A DNA stretch of 64,000 nucleotides from Cheiracanthium punctorium. Its lineage: Eukaryota > Arthropoda > Arachnida > Araneae > Cheiracanthiidae. The translations under genes and the position numbers were made by a program. This document shows positions 33,033 through 44,763 of the stretch, one piece after another; position 1 is the first letter of the stretch; the number at the start of each line of letters is the position of its first letter. The stretch lies in the NCBI GenBank assembly GCA_038373885.1, contig JAWZYV010016546.1, positions 124,001 through 188,000 on the forward strand, read 5' to 3'. Under the pieces are notes generated by a model. The model saw only the letters and a program-made list of their open reading frames with translations, made no database searches and was not told where the DNA came from.

Positions 33033-33485
33033 CGGTCATTGACATGTCAGTGACATTTTAAAATCTCGGGAGTTTTAAGTTCTTATCGAATGGCAACAAT
33101 TAAAAGCAAAAACAAATTTTTCGTTTTTCCATTTCCGCCATGACTAACCATTTTGGAGGAGTAATTAGGAATATCGAAGTGTCCGATACGCAAAACGTGT
33201 TTGTAATCTTGGGAATAGAAAAGAAACATGCAAAAATCCAGGTCATTGACTTTTGTGCTCGTATATATATATATATTTCCACCCATACTGGTTCTGAACG
33301 AAAAATAAAAGAGGAGATCTTATTGTAGTAAGTAAATCGAGCTGGTATTTGCAGCCAAGCAAATAAAAGAATAAGCAAAAACAGAAATGAAAAAAGGTAT
33401 CCAAGTTCATTGCCACCGAGAGTCGAATTTGTTTGTTTTCATTATTTTTCGTCTGATTCACGTAACACACTTTCACTAAGCTCTG
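33033..33485 (-). ncRNA. module A, copy 4 (minus strand, decayed)
   Basis: On the minus strand GTGAAAGTGTGTTACGTGAA (from about 33,476) is followed by GGCAATGAACTTGGATACC (33,396-33,414), then AAGTCAATGACCT (33,240-33,252) and ATGTCAATGACCG (33,033-33,045). The block order equals that of the three plus copies. The closing 5' strand is not recognisable. Between the last two lies ATGTCAGTGACAT, a perfect palindrome around one base. Confidence 0.35.
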
Positions 33486-33764
33486 GCGTTCGTTCCGGGT
33501 TTTCAGTTTTCAGTCGGATTGGTTTTCGCGTGTTAAGTAACTTTGCATTCTTCGAATGCATAATAATCAGTAATCTTAATGGAATCTTATTATTCAGTTC
33601 TTTTTTTCCCTCTTTTTTTATTTTTCGTGTGTGAACTTAATTTTGGAATGTACTTGAAGTTGTGTATGGGAGCATTTAGAAAATTAAAAAAAAATATGTA
33701 CATCACGATTTTTTATTCAAAGATTATTCTGACGAAAATAAATAAATGATAAACTTAAAAGCTA

Positions 33765-34535
33765 CACATTTGCTGCTAATTTATAATTATTTCAATGTTG
33801 CCATCATGGATTAAAGTTTAAAGAGTATGTATCATAATAGTAATAAAAATAACATTGAACAATTCAACATCAGAGGGCGCTTCCTCTACAAGATATCTGT
33901 TTCAGATTGTTTTACATTAATCTTGAATTTCGCCACAGGAAAAAGCTATCGTCTTGCAACAAAATGATGATTATTTGTAAATGAAAACTATGCTTGATCT
34001 TGATACATTTCATGTTTGTTCACTTAAAATAAATAATTTTACATTCGATTTTTAACATTACAATTACTGTAGTAACAGAATCCATTGCTACCTCTAAAAG
34101 TTGTTCAATTCAGTAATCCAACGAAAACTGAAGACATTTCTGGAATTGACACATTTGCTACTAATTTATAATTATTTCAATGTTGCCATCATGGATTAAA
34201 GTTCAAGAATAGGTATCATAATAGTATAAATAGCTTGGAACAATTCAACATCAGAGGGCGCTACCTCTTTTAGATGTCTGTTTCGATCTGTGCAGATTGT
34301 TTAACATTAATCCTGAATTTCGCCATAGGAAAAAACAATCGTCTTGCGACAAAATGATGATTATTTGTAAATGAAAACTAAACTTGATACATTTAATGTT
34401 TGTTCACTTAAAATAAATAATTTTACATTCGATTTTTTAGCATTACAATTACTAGAGTAACAGAATCCAATTTTCCCTCTAAAAGTTGTTCAATTCAACA
34501 ATCCAACAAAAACTGAAGACATTTCTGGAGTTGTT
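33765..34535 (+). repeat. tandem duplication of a roughly 384-bp unit
   Basis: Both units begin ACACATTTGCTRCTAATT and share TGTTGCCATCATGGATTAAA and CAACATCAGAGGGCGC. They remain highly similar. Diverged relatives of the tail are at 15.55 and 44.5 kb. Confidence 0.85.
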
Positions 34536-35630
34536 TGAGTCGGGAAATCGAAAATACACAAATATTGAAACAAATGGAACTTAACAGCAGAGAAATGTCG
34601 GACATTTAGCTATTCATTTGAATTATTCGTTAAATACGATTATGAACAGTCCAGCTGAGAAAGGGGAACTGGAATCCCCAGAATTGGAAGAAAATTTTAT
34701 CATAAGATAGTTTTGTAAATAAGGAATTACGGTAAATTTAAAGTGTACTAATTCTACACTATTTTAAAAAAATTATAGGACGAAGAGATTTTTTTTTTTG
34801 GGGGGGGGGGCGAGGGGCAGAGGGCTTATCTCAAATCTGCCCAGAAGTCACGGTCTTGTTATCGCATGGGCAAATCGGGACTTTGCCCTGGGCCCCGGCT
34901 CAAAATGGACCCAATTTCAAAGGTTGTTCTGAAATATTCTTTTTTACATCAAAGTTTTATGAAAAATATGAAAAGCATTTCATAGACGGGGGCTCCTCAA
35001 GTTCATCAATGCCTGGGGCCCCTGTTGGTCATAATCGTTGGCCCTGCCTGGAGCCCGAAAATACTGAAGTAGCTCCTGATTATGACTACCTAAATAGAAT
35101 AGAAAAATATGACTATATACTCAAAATTCAGGCTATGGTTCATAATCTTGGTATGACAGTTACACTTCCGCATATTACACTAACCTGCTGCAACACAGTG
35201 CCTGTTCTCTAAGCCTCGTAATTTACCACACATCTTCATCACCCAGATAAAAAAGATTTCGCCTTACACAGTTCATTGCAAACTGTTTACCCTGGATGCA
35301 AAAACCCGAAGAGTATTGAGCATTATGTCAGCATGTTAAGTTCGTTCGCAAAGCTTTACCCGATGAAATCTCACTCTCTCGCCCGTAGGAGATCCAACAT
35401 GGCCCCGATTTCTCTCTGGAAACTAGAAGAAGAAAACTTCTTCGTAAACCCTTTCGGTAGAGAGAAAAAAAAAAATTAGGACCTGACCTCTGCGGATACG
35501 ACTCACTTCCGAACAAGGTTTTTTTTCTTCTAAACCGTCGACGCATCTTCTAGAGTGCTCGATTCACCCATTTTCGATTTCAGACTTTTTAAAAAAAGGG
35601 TGTAATGTGTGTAATATTGCGCCCACGTAG
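34536..35630. other. spacer with GC-richer parts
   Basis: A G run at 34,799-34,811 and GGGCCCC words at 34,890-35,050 suggest an old G/C-run miniature element. Open frames 34,856-35,212 and 35,276-35,479 have no recognisable domain. Confidence 0.3.
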
Positions 35631-35635
35631 GTAAC

Positions 35636-35648
35636 GGGTCATTGACCC
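35636..35648. promoter_or_regulatory. perfect IR-1 nuclear-receptor (EcRE-type) match
   Basis: GGGTCATTGACCC is a perfect 6-bp inverted repeat around one base and fits RGKTCANTGAMCY fully. It is the second full match in the window, about 130 bp left of the 35.77 kb array. Confidence 0.5.
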
Positions 35649-35771
35649 TGCACCAAAACAGTGTGTATGGTAAATCGAGATGAACTTCATCCAATAAATT
35701 AAAAATTATGTGTGGAAGTTAGCGTGATTGTATAACTGTTGTGAAATTTGTGGACTTATACCTATGGACTG

Positions 35772-38750
35772 TAAGATCTCGTTACAACGAACTTCATTTT
35801 TACGAATATTTCACATTAACGAACAAATTATTTGTATTGGAAGGAGACCATGTGTATTAGAAATTATCTGATAATGAAATTTCACTTTCCTTTAAAATCT
35901 CGTTATAACGAATTTCATTTTTACGAATATTTCACATTAACGAGCAAATTATTTCTATTGAAAGAAAACCATATATTAGAAATTCTGTTTTCAAGAAATT
36001 TCACTTTCCGGTATAATCTCTTTTTAACGAACTTCACTTTTACGAATGTATCATTTTAACAAATAAAATATTTCTGTTGAAAGAAAAAAATATACATTCA
36101 GTCATAATGAAATTTCTGTTTTCGGTAAAATCTCTTTATAGCGAACTTTATTTTTACGAATACTTCTGATTGAGTAATAAAATATTTCTATCAAAACAAA
36201 ATTATATAATACAGTCTGAGTCATGATGAAATTTAACAAATTTTTATTGAATAACGAATTGGATCTTTTCGCTCTTTTTAAATTCATTATACCGAGAATT
36301 TTCTCGGTAAAATCTTGTAATAATGCACTTTAATTCTGCAAACATTTCAGATTAACGAATTAATTATTTCTATGAAATTAAAATCATATCGTACACATAC
36401 ATGGTGAACTTTCACTTGAACGAATTTTCAGAATTATGAATTAGATCTTACGTCCCTTTAAGTTCGTTGTATCGATATTTTTCTGTACATTAATAAAAAA
36501 TCTTTTATTTTAACATATATTTTCTTTCTCTATTTCAGGTCAGTATACCAGATTTTGTTAAAAAATTTGAATGATTCAAAAAAAGGTAGGATTTTAATGA
36601 GTATTTTGCTTTATTTCTTCAGAAGATTTGTTTCGATTTTGACTTTAATAAAGAGTAATAAAAGTCAAATATATCAATGCACAGTTGTGTTATTTCCATC
36701 AAAAACTATACCTGTATATTTTGCGTTGAGTCGAGAGTTATGGCAAGTTTACACGAGAGACATTTGCTTGCAGGTAAGCGTGCCTTAGTCGGAGCACTTT
36801 TGAAGGGTTTCTAACGCACTCTCATGTTACATCTGGAGAAAACCGACCAAAACTACAGACCGTTAACCCTTTAACGCGCAGTGTTCCCTCTCTGGGAACA
36901 CCAAACTCTGACGTTTTGACTGTTGCCAGTCACGAAGAATAGATTGGATTTCTATAAAAATAGTTGCGGGTGACATAGCTCCACGAGAATCCTCTACTTT
37001 TTAACACGTCAATTCCCGTAAAAAAAATGGTCACGATTATTTTTAACAGCACTGACATTTGCTGGAAAATGGAAGCATGCGAGAACAGCTGGATAGATTG
37101 CCCAATGCTGAAAAAAGGGTAGCCGTTGCCATCGCTCAACTTAACTACCAGCAAGATGGCGGACGATCGAAACGTTCATCGCGCTGTGCCCGCGCACAGC
37201 CAGCTGTCGTCAAAAAAAGGTCTCTAGATCTGTGGCACGCGATGAACGTTTCGATCGTTCCCATCTTACTGGTAGTTAAGTCGAGCGATGGCAACGGCTG
37301 CCCTTTTTTCAGCATTGCGAAAGGGTTGTGCCTCAAAGGGTCAAATCGACAGTCGCTCGATAGTCCCGAACGTGGGACTTTCATACTTCAGCCGCCTACC
37401 ATATTTAGTGTCTTAGCCTTGGTGGGGCATTTCCCCTCCAAACACTGTATTCAAAAAAAGTAAAATTATATTAAAAAAAAAACAGACTGTGTTTTTGAAA
37501 ATCCTAACTTTTTCGGTTTTTAAAATGACAGATTCAACTATTAAGTAAAATTTGCTTTCAAAGAACTTCACTTTTACGTACGTTTCAGATTAACGAATAA
37601 AATATTTCTAAAAATAAATACTATAAAAAGAAATCCATACAGTGTACATTGAGTCAAAGTAAATATTTCACTTTAACAAATTCATTTTAATGAACTCATT
37701 TTAAGAAATTTTAACTTTTAAAAATTTATTGAAATGAAATTTCGCTATAACTGAATGTTTCACTGTATGATGTTGTTTACATAAAATTATTTTATTCGTT
37801 AATCCAGGATACACGCAAAAGGGAAATGTAATGAGATTTTAATGTTTTCTGAATTAATAATTGAATTTTACATTCCTTGAATTTGGTTATTGTAAAATCT
37901 TATTACAGTGATCTTCATTATTTCGAAAATCTCAGATTAATGAACAAATGTGCTCCTATCAAAAGAAATTCGTTCGTACTAATTCCGTCAAAATAAAATT
38001 TTATTTTAACGAATTTTTTAGAATAACAACTTTGATCTTCAGTCCCTTGAAGTTGGTTACTGTGAAATCTCATTATAGTGATTTTCATTATTACAAATGC
38101 TTCAGATTAACGAGTAAATATTTCTATTAAAATTCGTTTCTAATTCCATGAAAAATAAAATTTCAATTTAACAAATTTTTCAGAATAAAGAATTCTGTCT
38201 TCGGTCTCTTGAAGCTGATTACTGTAAAATCGCGTTAAAACGATCTTCATTGTTACGATATTTCGAATATAACGAGTAACTATTTCTATTTAAAGAAATT
38301 CCTCCGTATACTAATTCCTCAAAATGTAATTTCATTTTAGCGAACTTTCCAGCATAGGAAAATGGATCATCGGTCACTTGAAGTTCGTTACTTTGAAATC
38401 TCGTTACAACGATCTTACAACGTTACAACGATTATTACGAATATTTCAGATTAACGAGTAACTATTTCTATTTAAAAAAAAATTCCTCGACTAATTCCGT
38501 CAAAATGAAATTTCATTTTAGTGAACTTTTCAGCATATGAAACTGCATCATCGGTCACTTGAAGTTGGTTACTGTGAAATCTCGTTACAACGATCTTCAT
38601 TATTACGAATATTTCAGATTAACGAGTAACTATTTCTATTAAAAAAATTCTTCGACTAATTCCATCGAAAGGAAATTTCATTTTAACGAATTTTTCAGTA
38701 CAACGAACTTGATCTTCGATGCCTTGAAGTTCGAGATTTTATTGTATATC
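35772..38750 (+). repeat. tandem array of AAATCTCGTTA-type units
   Basis: At least eleven units share AAATCTCGTTACAACGA, then TTCATTATTACGAATATTTC and AGATTAACGAG, then TTTCATTTTAACGAA. The early units are about 115-125 bp apart (35,773, 35,896, 36,012, 36,127). The late units are about 162-181 bp apart (37,895, 38,063, 38,225, 38,394, 38,575). The middle is more diverged and is interrupted by the piggyBac-like element at 36,863. No coding is recognised. Confidence 0.8.
36863..37344 (+). mobile_element. piggyBac-like fold-back element inside the 35.8-38.75 kb array
   Basis: Long arm left (TTAACCCTTTAACGCGCAG) with subterminal hairpin GTGTTCCC/GGGAACAC intact. Short arm right, ending AAAGGGTCAA, so the right TTAA carries one substitution. 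The central palindrome is shortened on the left side. Confidence 0.87.
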
Positions 38751-38779
38751 GATACCTCACTACAATTCCAATGCATCAT

Positions 38780-39110
38780 GTCTTGTTTTTACTGTCGGAG
38801 ACCACCTGAACGGCTAGATAGACCATCAGCTCTCACTTCACTTCCCTTCGCCCTGACCCCCAGCAGCAGATAATACGGAAATGGAAAGCGCGCGCTGTAT
38901 AGAGACACCTTGCTACATTTTGGGTCTAAGAGTGGAGGCGGAAGCCTTAACACACACTCACAGAAAGAGAGAGAGGTCTTTGACTCCGTGGTGCAATAAC
39001 CCCTGCCGGAGCAGCTAAAGGTTAGGGCTAGTAGCTCTGTGTGTTGTTGTGTATGAGAGAAGGCGAGTGTGTATTATGTGTGTGTTTTTAATATCGTACG
39101 CGAAAGATGG
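38780..39110. other. GC-richer island
   Basis: GC-rich non-repetitive stretch beside the array, with AACACACACTCACAGAAAG and TTTGACTCCG words that recall module A in a different order. No gene is recognised. Confidence 0.35.
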
Positions 39111-39460
39111 TGGTCAAGTTCATAAAAATTGAGCATTTTTTAATTCTTTTTTATGTTAAGTGTGGTTGAAAAATGTTGTTCTTCATATAGGGAATTTTTT
39201 TTAAGGCGAGTTGAGGAAACAGAACAATGGAAGAAGAACTTTAGAGATGACCTTTTTCAAGAATTAATCGCGCGGTGTGGGATTGGAAATTTCTTTTAGG
39301 TGAGGAGTGGGGGTGGAGAGATTTTAATTGTGAATTCGGTCATATCGGGTACCTCCTAATCATAGTTTTTCTCAAACACAGCTAAATATATTTTTTTAAC
39401 TTATCCGTTTATGAAAGCCAATAAAATAAGGGCATTACATGCTATGAAGCCTAAGCAGTA
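39111..39460. other. no recognisable feature
   Basis: AT-rich sequence with a GC-richer part near 39,300. Confidence 0.4.
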
Positions 39461-39925
39461 TTAACCCTTTAACGCGCAGTGAACACCAAACTCTGACGTT
39501 TTGATAGTTGCCAGTTACGAAGAATAGATTTGATTTCTATAAAAAATAGTTGCGGGTGACATAGCTCCACGAGAATCCGCACAGCCAGCTGCGTCAAAAA
39601 AGGGTCTCTAGATCTGTGGCCCGCGATGAACGTTTCGATCGTCCGCCATCTTGCTGATAGTTAAATCGAGCGATGGCAACGGCTGCCCTTTTTCAGCATT
39701 GGGCAATCTATCAGCTGTTCTCGCATTCTTCCATTTTTCAGCAGATGTCAGTGCTGTTAAAAATAATCGTGATCAATTTTTTACGGGAAATGACGTGCTA
39801 AAAAGTAAAGGATTCTCGTGGAGCTATGTCACCCGCAACTATTTTTATAGAAATCAAATCTATTCTTCGTGACTGGCAACAGTCATAACGTCCCAGAGCG
39901 GGAACACTGCGCTTTAAAGGGTTAA
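39461..39925. mobile_element. piggyBac-like element with two long-arm ends
   Basis: Both termini are of the long-arm type: TTAACCCTTTAACGCGCAG on the left and its reverse (CTTTAAAGGGTTAA) on the right. The left arm is cut at GAGAATCC and joined directly to the central GCACAGCCAGCTGCG. Other copies pair one long and one short arm, so this is a rearranged copy. Confidence 0.85.
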
Positions 39926-40450
39926 ACTTAAGATGCAGAGATCTGTTGAACAGCTCTGTTCAGTAAAGTTTTGCATTGAACTCTGTAAACGTTGTCCCCA
40001 CCTTTGTGCTTTCCATCCTCCGTACATTCCCGATCTGGCACACTGTGACTTAATTTGTTTGTTGTTGTTCCCGGCTTATGATGGACAGGAAAGATTATCA
40101 TTTTAACACATTCCAAGATATCCAAAAAACCGTTACCACAAGGCTTTACAGCAATTCAAAAACTGTCAAAAACTGCTACAACCACTGGCAGCAACTGTGT
40201 ATTCATTGAACTGCTGTACAAGGAGTATAATTTGAAGACTATTAAGTGCTTTTCTTTTTAAGAACAATTATTTAATTTATGCAATTTTTTTCTCATTACT
40301 TTTGGGACGGACCTCGTGAAATAAAATACTGTGGAGGTATACTAGAGACGATTAATTTCACGATTCTTTTGTCTCGAATCACTCACTGACCCGGCTCATT
40401 AGTCCATAATCCGAATCGCGTTGGATTCGAATCATGTTGGCTAACAACCT
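39926..40450. other. unassigned sequence
   Basis: More balanced composition up to about 40,240, then AT-rich. No gene is recognised. Confidence 0.35.
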
Positions 40451-40457
40451 TCTTTGA

Positions 40458-40530
40458 ACAGTGGTTATGACGCTAGGCTATCACACTTTTCTCTCCTGGG
40501 TTCAAGATTACGGAATTTGTTTCGACATGT
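40458..40530 (+). repeat. tRNA-like SINE fragment (weak)
   Basis: AGTGGTTATGACGCTAGGCT resembles an A-box region, and CTGGGTTCAAGATTAC resembles a B box at tRNA-like spacing. No tail or target duplication was found. Confidence 0.35.
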
Positions 40531-41583
40531 CTCGAAGGAAATCTTATGAATTTGTTAATCTTTTCAAGACTTAAAAAAAAAAAAAAAAAAAAACTTTTGC
40601 GATATGGGTTTTAAACAGTTTTTGACATGTCAGAGACTGGAAAATGATTTTAATATTTTTTAATTAACTATACCATGCACAATTTTTTTTAAATATGCTT
40701 TTGAAAAGCGCGTACAAAAGCGGGACAGTTTGTTTAAAAAAAGGGGGACAATCTAATTGAAATCATGATATTATAATTACTGTGATAAACTGTTAAATTG
40801 TTTTTATTCTTATTAAAAGAAAGTTTAAAAAATATATAAAAATTTCCCCCTTTTCCTTCTTGGTGCAAAATGGCGAATCTGCGATTTATCATTCCTTTCT
40901 ACCTTCCGCCCGTCCCAATAAACAATCGTTCAACGAAGCAGTCGAACAACTAAACTTCCTTTTGACAACACACAAAATCTCCCAATTTTTTTATAAGACA
41001 CTTCCTCTGCCTTTCACATCATCAGATCGGCGTGTGGCTTGCTCTTTTCTTGTGGTGCTTTGCTCTTTTCTTATTTTTGCGGGAGACCACGGAGGTAAAA
41101 TACAAGAGGACGTAAACAAGCACGCTGTTACTTCTTGAATAGGTGTAAACAAGTAGCAACATTGTATAACAGCCCCCCCTCTCTTCCTCGTGTCACGGAA
41201 GGCGTAAAAGGGTGCTCGCGTGGCCGAAAATGTGTTGGCAAGACCATTTTTCTATAAGCCTAACGGTACAACAGGATGTAATAAAGATCTTTGGATCTGT
41301 GTAATCCTCCCCTTCACCTTTTTGCGTTTGGTCTGCAGTTTCAGGGTTTTTTGACCTCTGCAGTTTTGCGGTTTTTTTAATTTTCAGGTGTTTCCATGAA
41401 GGAAGTGGATATCTCATCTCAGTAAATACACACCGATCGGTAAGTGATCCAGCGTCCGATGTTATGCCGCCGATGGCTTTGTTTGCTTAAATTCGCATGC
41501 GCCTGTTTAAATGTTCGAAATGGTTTCGTTAATTGCTGTTGCTGGAATTCCAAGTTACGTAAAGTTACGTAAGCTTTGAGTAA
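40531..41583. other. spacer with a GC-richer island
   Basis: A run of A near 40,571-40,591, then a GC-richer part at about 40,860-41,480 with GTAAACAAG words (near 41,113 and 41,147), a forkhead-type motif. Open frames have no recognisable domain. Confidence 0.35.
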
Positions 41584-41910
41584 TAGAGATGAGTTCGGGC
41601 TCATTTTTTTAAGCCCGAGCCCGAAATTTCAGCTAATATATAAATAAAACTCAATGACTTCATTGATAGACTATAAAAAATTTTGCCGCTTTAGCAAATT
41701 AAAGACAAATATAATAGCAAACTCTTAAGGCACTTTCCAATTCTTTATATTCAAGTTTATCAAATAATAATAATTAGTTTATTTCTCCCATAAATCACGT
41801 TTTAAAATCTGTTCACAAAGAGTGTGCTCAATAAAGGAGAAATGTTTCACGAGCCCGAACCGGGCTCGGGCTCGAGCTTTCGGACTCGGGCTGAGTCCGT
41901 CTGATCTCTA
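41584..41910 (-). mobile_element. hAT element with GAGCCC-rich ends, copy 2
   Basis: TAGAGATGAG at the left and CTGATCTCTA at the right, with GAGCCC/GGGCTC-rich ends and an AT-rich interior in inverted order relative to 13,456-14,018. The flanking 8-mers do not match, so the duplication has decayed or the copy is rearranged. Confidence 0.75.
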
Positions 41911-42149
41911 CTCAGGAAGGCGATTTTGGAAGACGAATGGTGAAGATACGTCAAATTTGAGAATCACGATCTCTGAGAGATTTGGCGTGAATCTATTAAT
42001 AACTTAACAGCTCTATTTATACAAAACTGTCAGTAGTATTCTCCACCAATTTTTATGTAATATTGCAGAAACATTTCTAATAGAATGTCGATAAGAATAT
42101 CTGATTCCATTTCAGTTACACCGACCAGTCGCATAGTGGCGAAAATTTA

Positions 42150-42365
42150 ACAAATTTCCATGCAAAAGGCCGACCAATGGTCTGGATGAAGACTGAACAT
42201 TTGTAGACCACTGAAGTGTGGCAGTCCGGGATTTTGGCCTCCCACGTGGTTGTCGATCTAACAGTCTGGAGTTTTGGTCGGTTCTCGTAAGATGTAACAT
42301 AAATACGCTTTAAGATCCCTTTAAAAAGTCCTCCGACCAAGGCATTATTTCTTCCTTGGGCAGAT
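42150..42365 (+). repeat. dispersed repeat family C, copy 1
   Basis: Shares GATCTAACAGTCTGGAGTTT, GATGTAACATAAATACGC, and TTTAAAAAGTCCTCCG with 50,600-50,830. Shorter copies are at 54,370 and 57,283. Confidence 0.65.
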
Positions 42366-42929
42366 AACCTTCGTGCGCATTACCTTAAACACAATGTTAC
42401 CTTAAACACAACAATATATTTCAGATATACTTAAGCGTTTTCATTATTCACTTCAAATACAGCCATTTCAAAAATACATCATTATATTGTTATTAAATCA
42501 TCATCATGTCCTTGCTGATATTTCCTTACAGAATACTTTTAATTGAATTCTAAACTATGGCAGAATTATAGCTTTAGGGCTGTGCTGTCCTGCACAATAC
42601 GTCAACATGCTTGACCAATTATACTGGTCGGTGTTCGTCTAACTTTTTCGAAGACGTGACATATTCTGTATCTACAGGATAAATGACCAAAATCAATAGG
42701 TATTTAGAAAAGAACTTCGTAATTATGATAATTACTTAGAATTAGCACAATGCTTTTTCATACTTTTTACCATTGCACAAAGTAAAAGCTACTTGCATAA
42801 TAGAAGCATTGATAAATTGCCAACCTAAAAAAAAGGTCTTCTAAAAGTTAATCTAACTACCAGGAAGAAATTTCCACTTAACACATTTAAAATTGAAGGC
42901 TTTAAGTGCTTTTCTTTTAAAATCTCATT
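42366..42929. other. AT-rich spacer
   Basis: No supported feature. Confidence 0.4.
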
Positions 42930-43043
42930 ACCTAATCCAGGGATGGGCAAACTACGGCCCGCGGGGCAAATCCGGAAACGCCGGGAGGTTTTATCCGGCC
43001 CGTGGATGGAATTTTAATTTGCCGGTCCGACGGAAATTGAAAG

Positions 43044-43077
43044 AATATATATATATATATTTATATATTATATATCC
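43044..43077. repeat. (AT)n microsatellite inside the hAT element
   Basis: AT-rich simple repeat, probably expanded after insertion. Confidence 0.85.
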
Positions 43078-43111
43078 ATATTAAGAATATGAAGATGGCT
43101 TGAAAAAAGTG

Positions 43112-43540
43112 CATTTCGAGTTCGAATTCAGATTTCAAGATTTCAGTGCCATTCAAACAGAATTGGATATTTTTACCATGCCTTTCAACGTAAATTGTGA
43201 AGCAGTGAGGTCAGATTTGCAGCTTGAATGAATTGAGTTGCAATCTAACAATCATCTCGAGCAGTTGTTTCTAAATATGCCAAAGTTAGAGTTTTACAAA
43301 TCATTATCGAAAGTAAGTTTCCCAAATTTAATATCTCACGCCCAGAATATCAGTGCTATGTTTGCTTCATCTTATATATGTGAACAAGTGTTTTCAACTA
43401 TGAACCTTAGAGAGAATTCTTTCAGAAGTAGACTGGCAGCTGAGCATTTAGCCTCGTTCCTTAGAATCGGTGTATCTCACTTCGAACCTCAATGTAAGGA
43501 ACTTTTAAAAATGAAATCGCAATTTCATTCATCTCATTAA
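43112..43540 (+). pseudogene. hAT transposase, C-terminal fragment
   Basis: The plus frame runs from FRFQDF and FNVNCEAV through LQLE, a TGA stop (43,229-43,231), IELQ, then LEFYKSL, FPNL, FASSYICEQVFSTMN and RSRLAAEHLASFLRI, ending at a TAA. In hAT transposases the segment with CEQ.FS.M.. and R.RL...HL...LR is the C-terminal dimerisation domain (hATC). The zinc finger and most of the RNase H-like catalytic region are absent. The in-frame TGA and the missing N-terminus mean no active transposase. The fragment most resembles the GTF2IRD2/EPM2AIP1-like hAT lineage, by recollection rather than by alignment. Confidence 0.85.
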
Positions 43541-43667
43541 CATATTTAAATTGTAATACTTGTATATTGTTTTTAAAATTTTACAAAAATTTATCTTGGC
43601 CCGCCAAACTTTTTTTTTTCGATTTTTGGTCCACGACCGAAAAAGTTTGCCCATCCCTGATCTAATC

Positions 43668-44763
43668 TATTTGTTTCTGGGAATCTGGCATCATTCTCAA
43701 CGAATTCCACTGAAGAGAAAGCTGAATCACTTCTGCGATATTTCACCCTCAAAGATTTATGGAGTTGATTAACCCTATAATCATTCCGCCTTTAATCGGA
43801 GTTCCTTGGGCCCTCTTTCTCCGTTATTTTTATGTCCGCAGGAAACAACCACCCAGCACGGCGTAAACAAGGCACCGAAACCCCTCTAGCCCCCAGTTCG
43901 AATCGAATAAAAGGGGTTTTTACGCCACAATCGTCCATGAGCAGCCAACTCTGCCATTTTGTTTCAGGCAGATGTCTCTCTCGGTCAGCCAGCCAGCCCT
44001 AACAGACGGATTTCCTCCACATCTGGACTTTCACTGGATGTTGTTTGCGAAAATTTCGCCTCTTTAAATCCGCCGAAGAGAAAATCACTCCGCACTTTCT
44101 TCTGCTTTTTTTACAATCGTTCTTCTTCTGATCGTAAATTTCGTTTTGCCTCCAGGAAGAGTTGAGGAGTTTTCTTGCAGCTGGTTCGGGTAAATTAAAT
44201 AACACCAGAGCTTCAGTGGCGAGTTTTGCTTTTTACGGAAGGTATTATTAACTGGAACTTAAGTCTGGTATTAAAGAAAATTGAGTGTTTTTCATTTATT
44301 TTTTAATAAAGCGAATCGATTGTTGCGGATTAATAAGTATGGGGGAGGAGACACACACACATGTCAGCGGTTATTGGCCTTTTAAGTGCTGCAGATGTAA
44401 CATATATAAAACTAGAAGATGGAGTCCATTGTGGAGGCAAATACAATGGGTGCTAGAAAAAAACATTTGATAACAACAACAACAACGAAAAAAAAAAAAA
44501 AAGCTACACTTAAGACATTTAACTTTTGTCTTTTTAAAATAAATAGCTTCATATTCTGTTTTTAATATTATAGTTACCAAGAGTAATAGTGTTTGCAGCT
44601 AAATTGTGTTGTTACATTAATTCTAAATTCAAGGCTACAAGCAGACGAAAATCTGGATTATTCCGATTAGCTAATTCGAACGAATCAAAATCGTAGAAAC
44701 TGCGAATCTGTTTCGACTATGACGTAGTTGCCACATATTTTAATTTTTAACTTAATGGAGCTA
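43668..44763. other. spacer with a GC-richer island
   Basis: About 43,785-44,210 is GC-richer, with GTAAACAAGG (near 43,865). The segment near 43,745-43,785 matches the left flank of the element at 48,191 (see findings). An AT-rich part near 44,520-44,640 is a diverged relative of the 33.8 kb repeat. Confidence 0.4.

Larger units (their letters stand above)
42938..43659 (+). mobile_element. internally deleted hAT element with transposase remnant
   Basis: Left end CAGGGATGGGCAAACTACGG, right end AAAGTTTGCCCATCCCTG, flanked by ACCTAATC (42,930-42,937) and ATCTAATC (43,660-43,667), 7 of 8 identical. The 722 bp between keep only the C-terminal part of the transposase reading frame, followed by the right terminal region. 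The CAGGGRTGGGCAAAC terminus is common among hAT (Charlie-like) elements. Confidence 0.9.
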
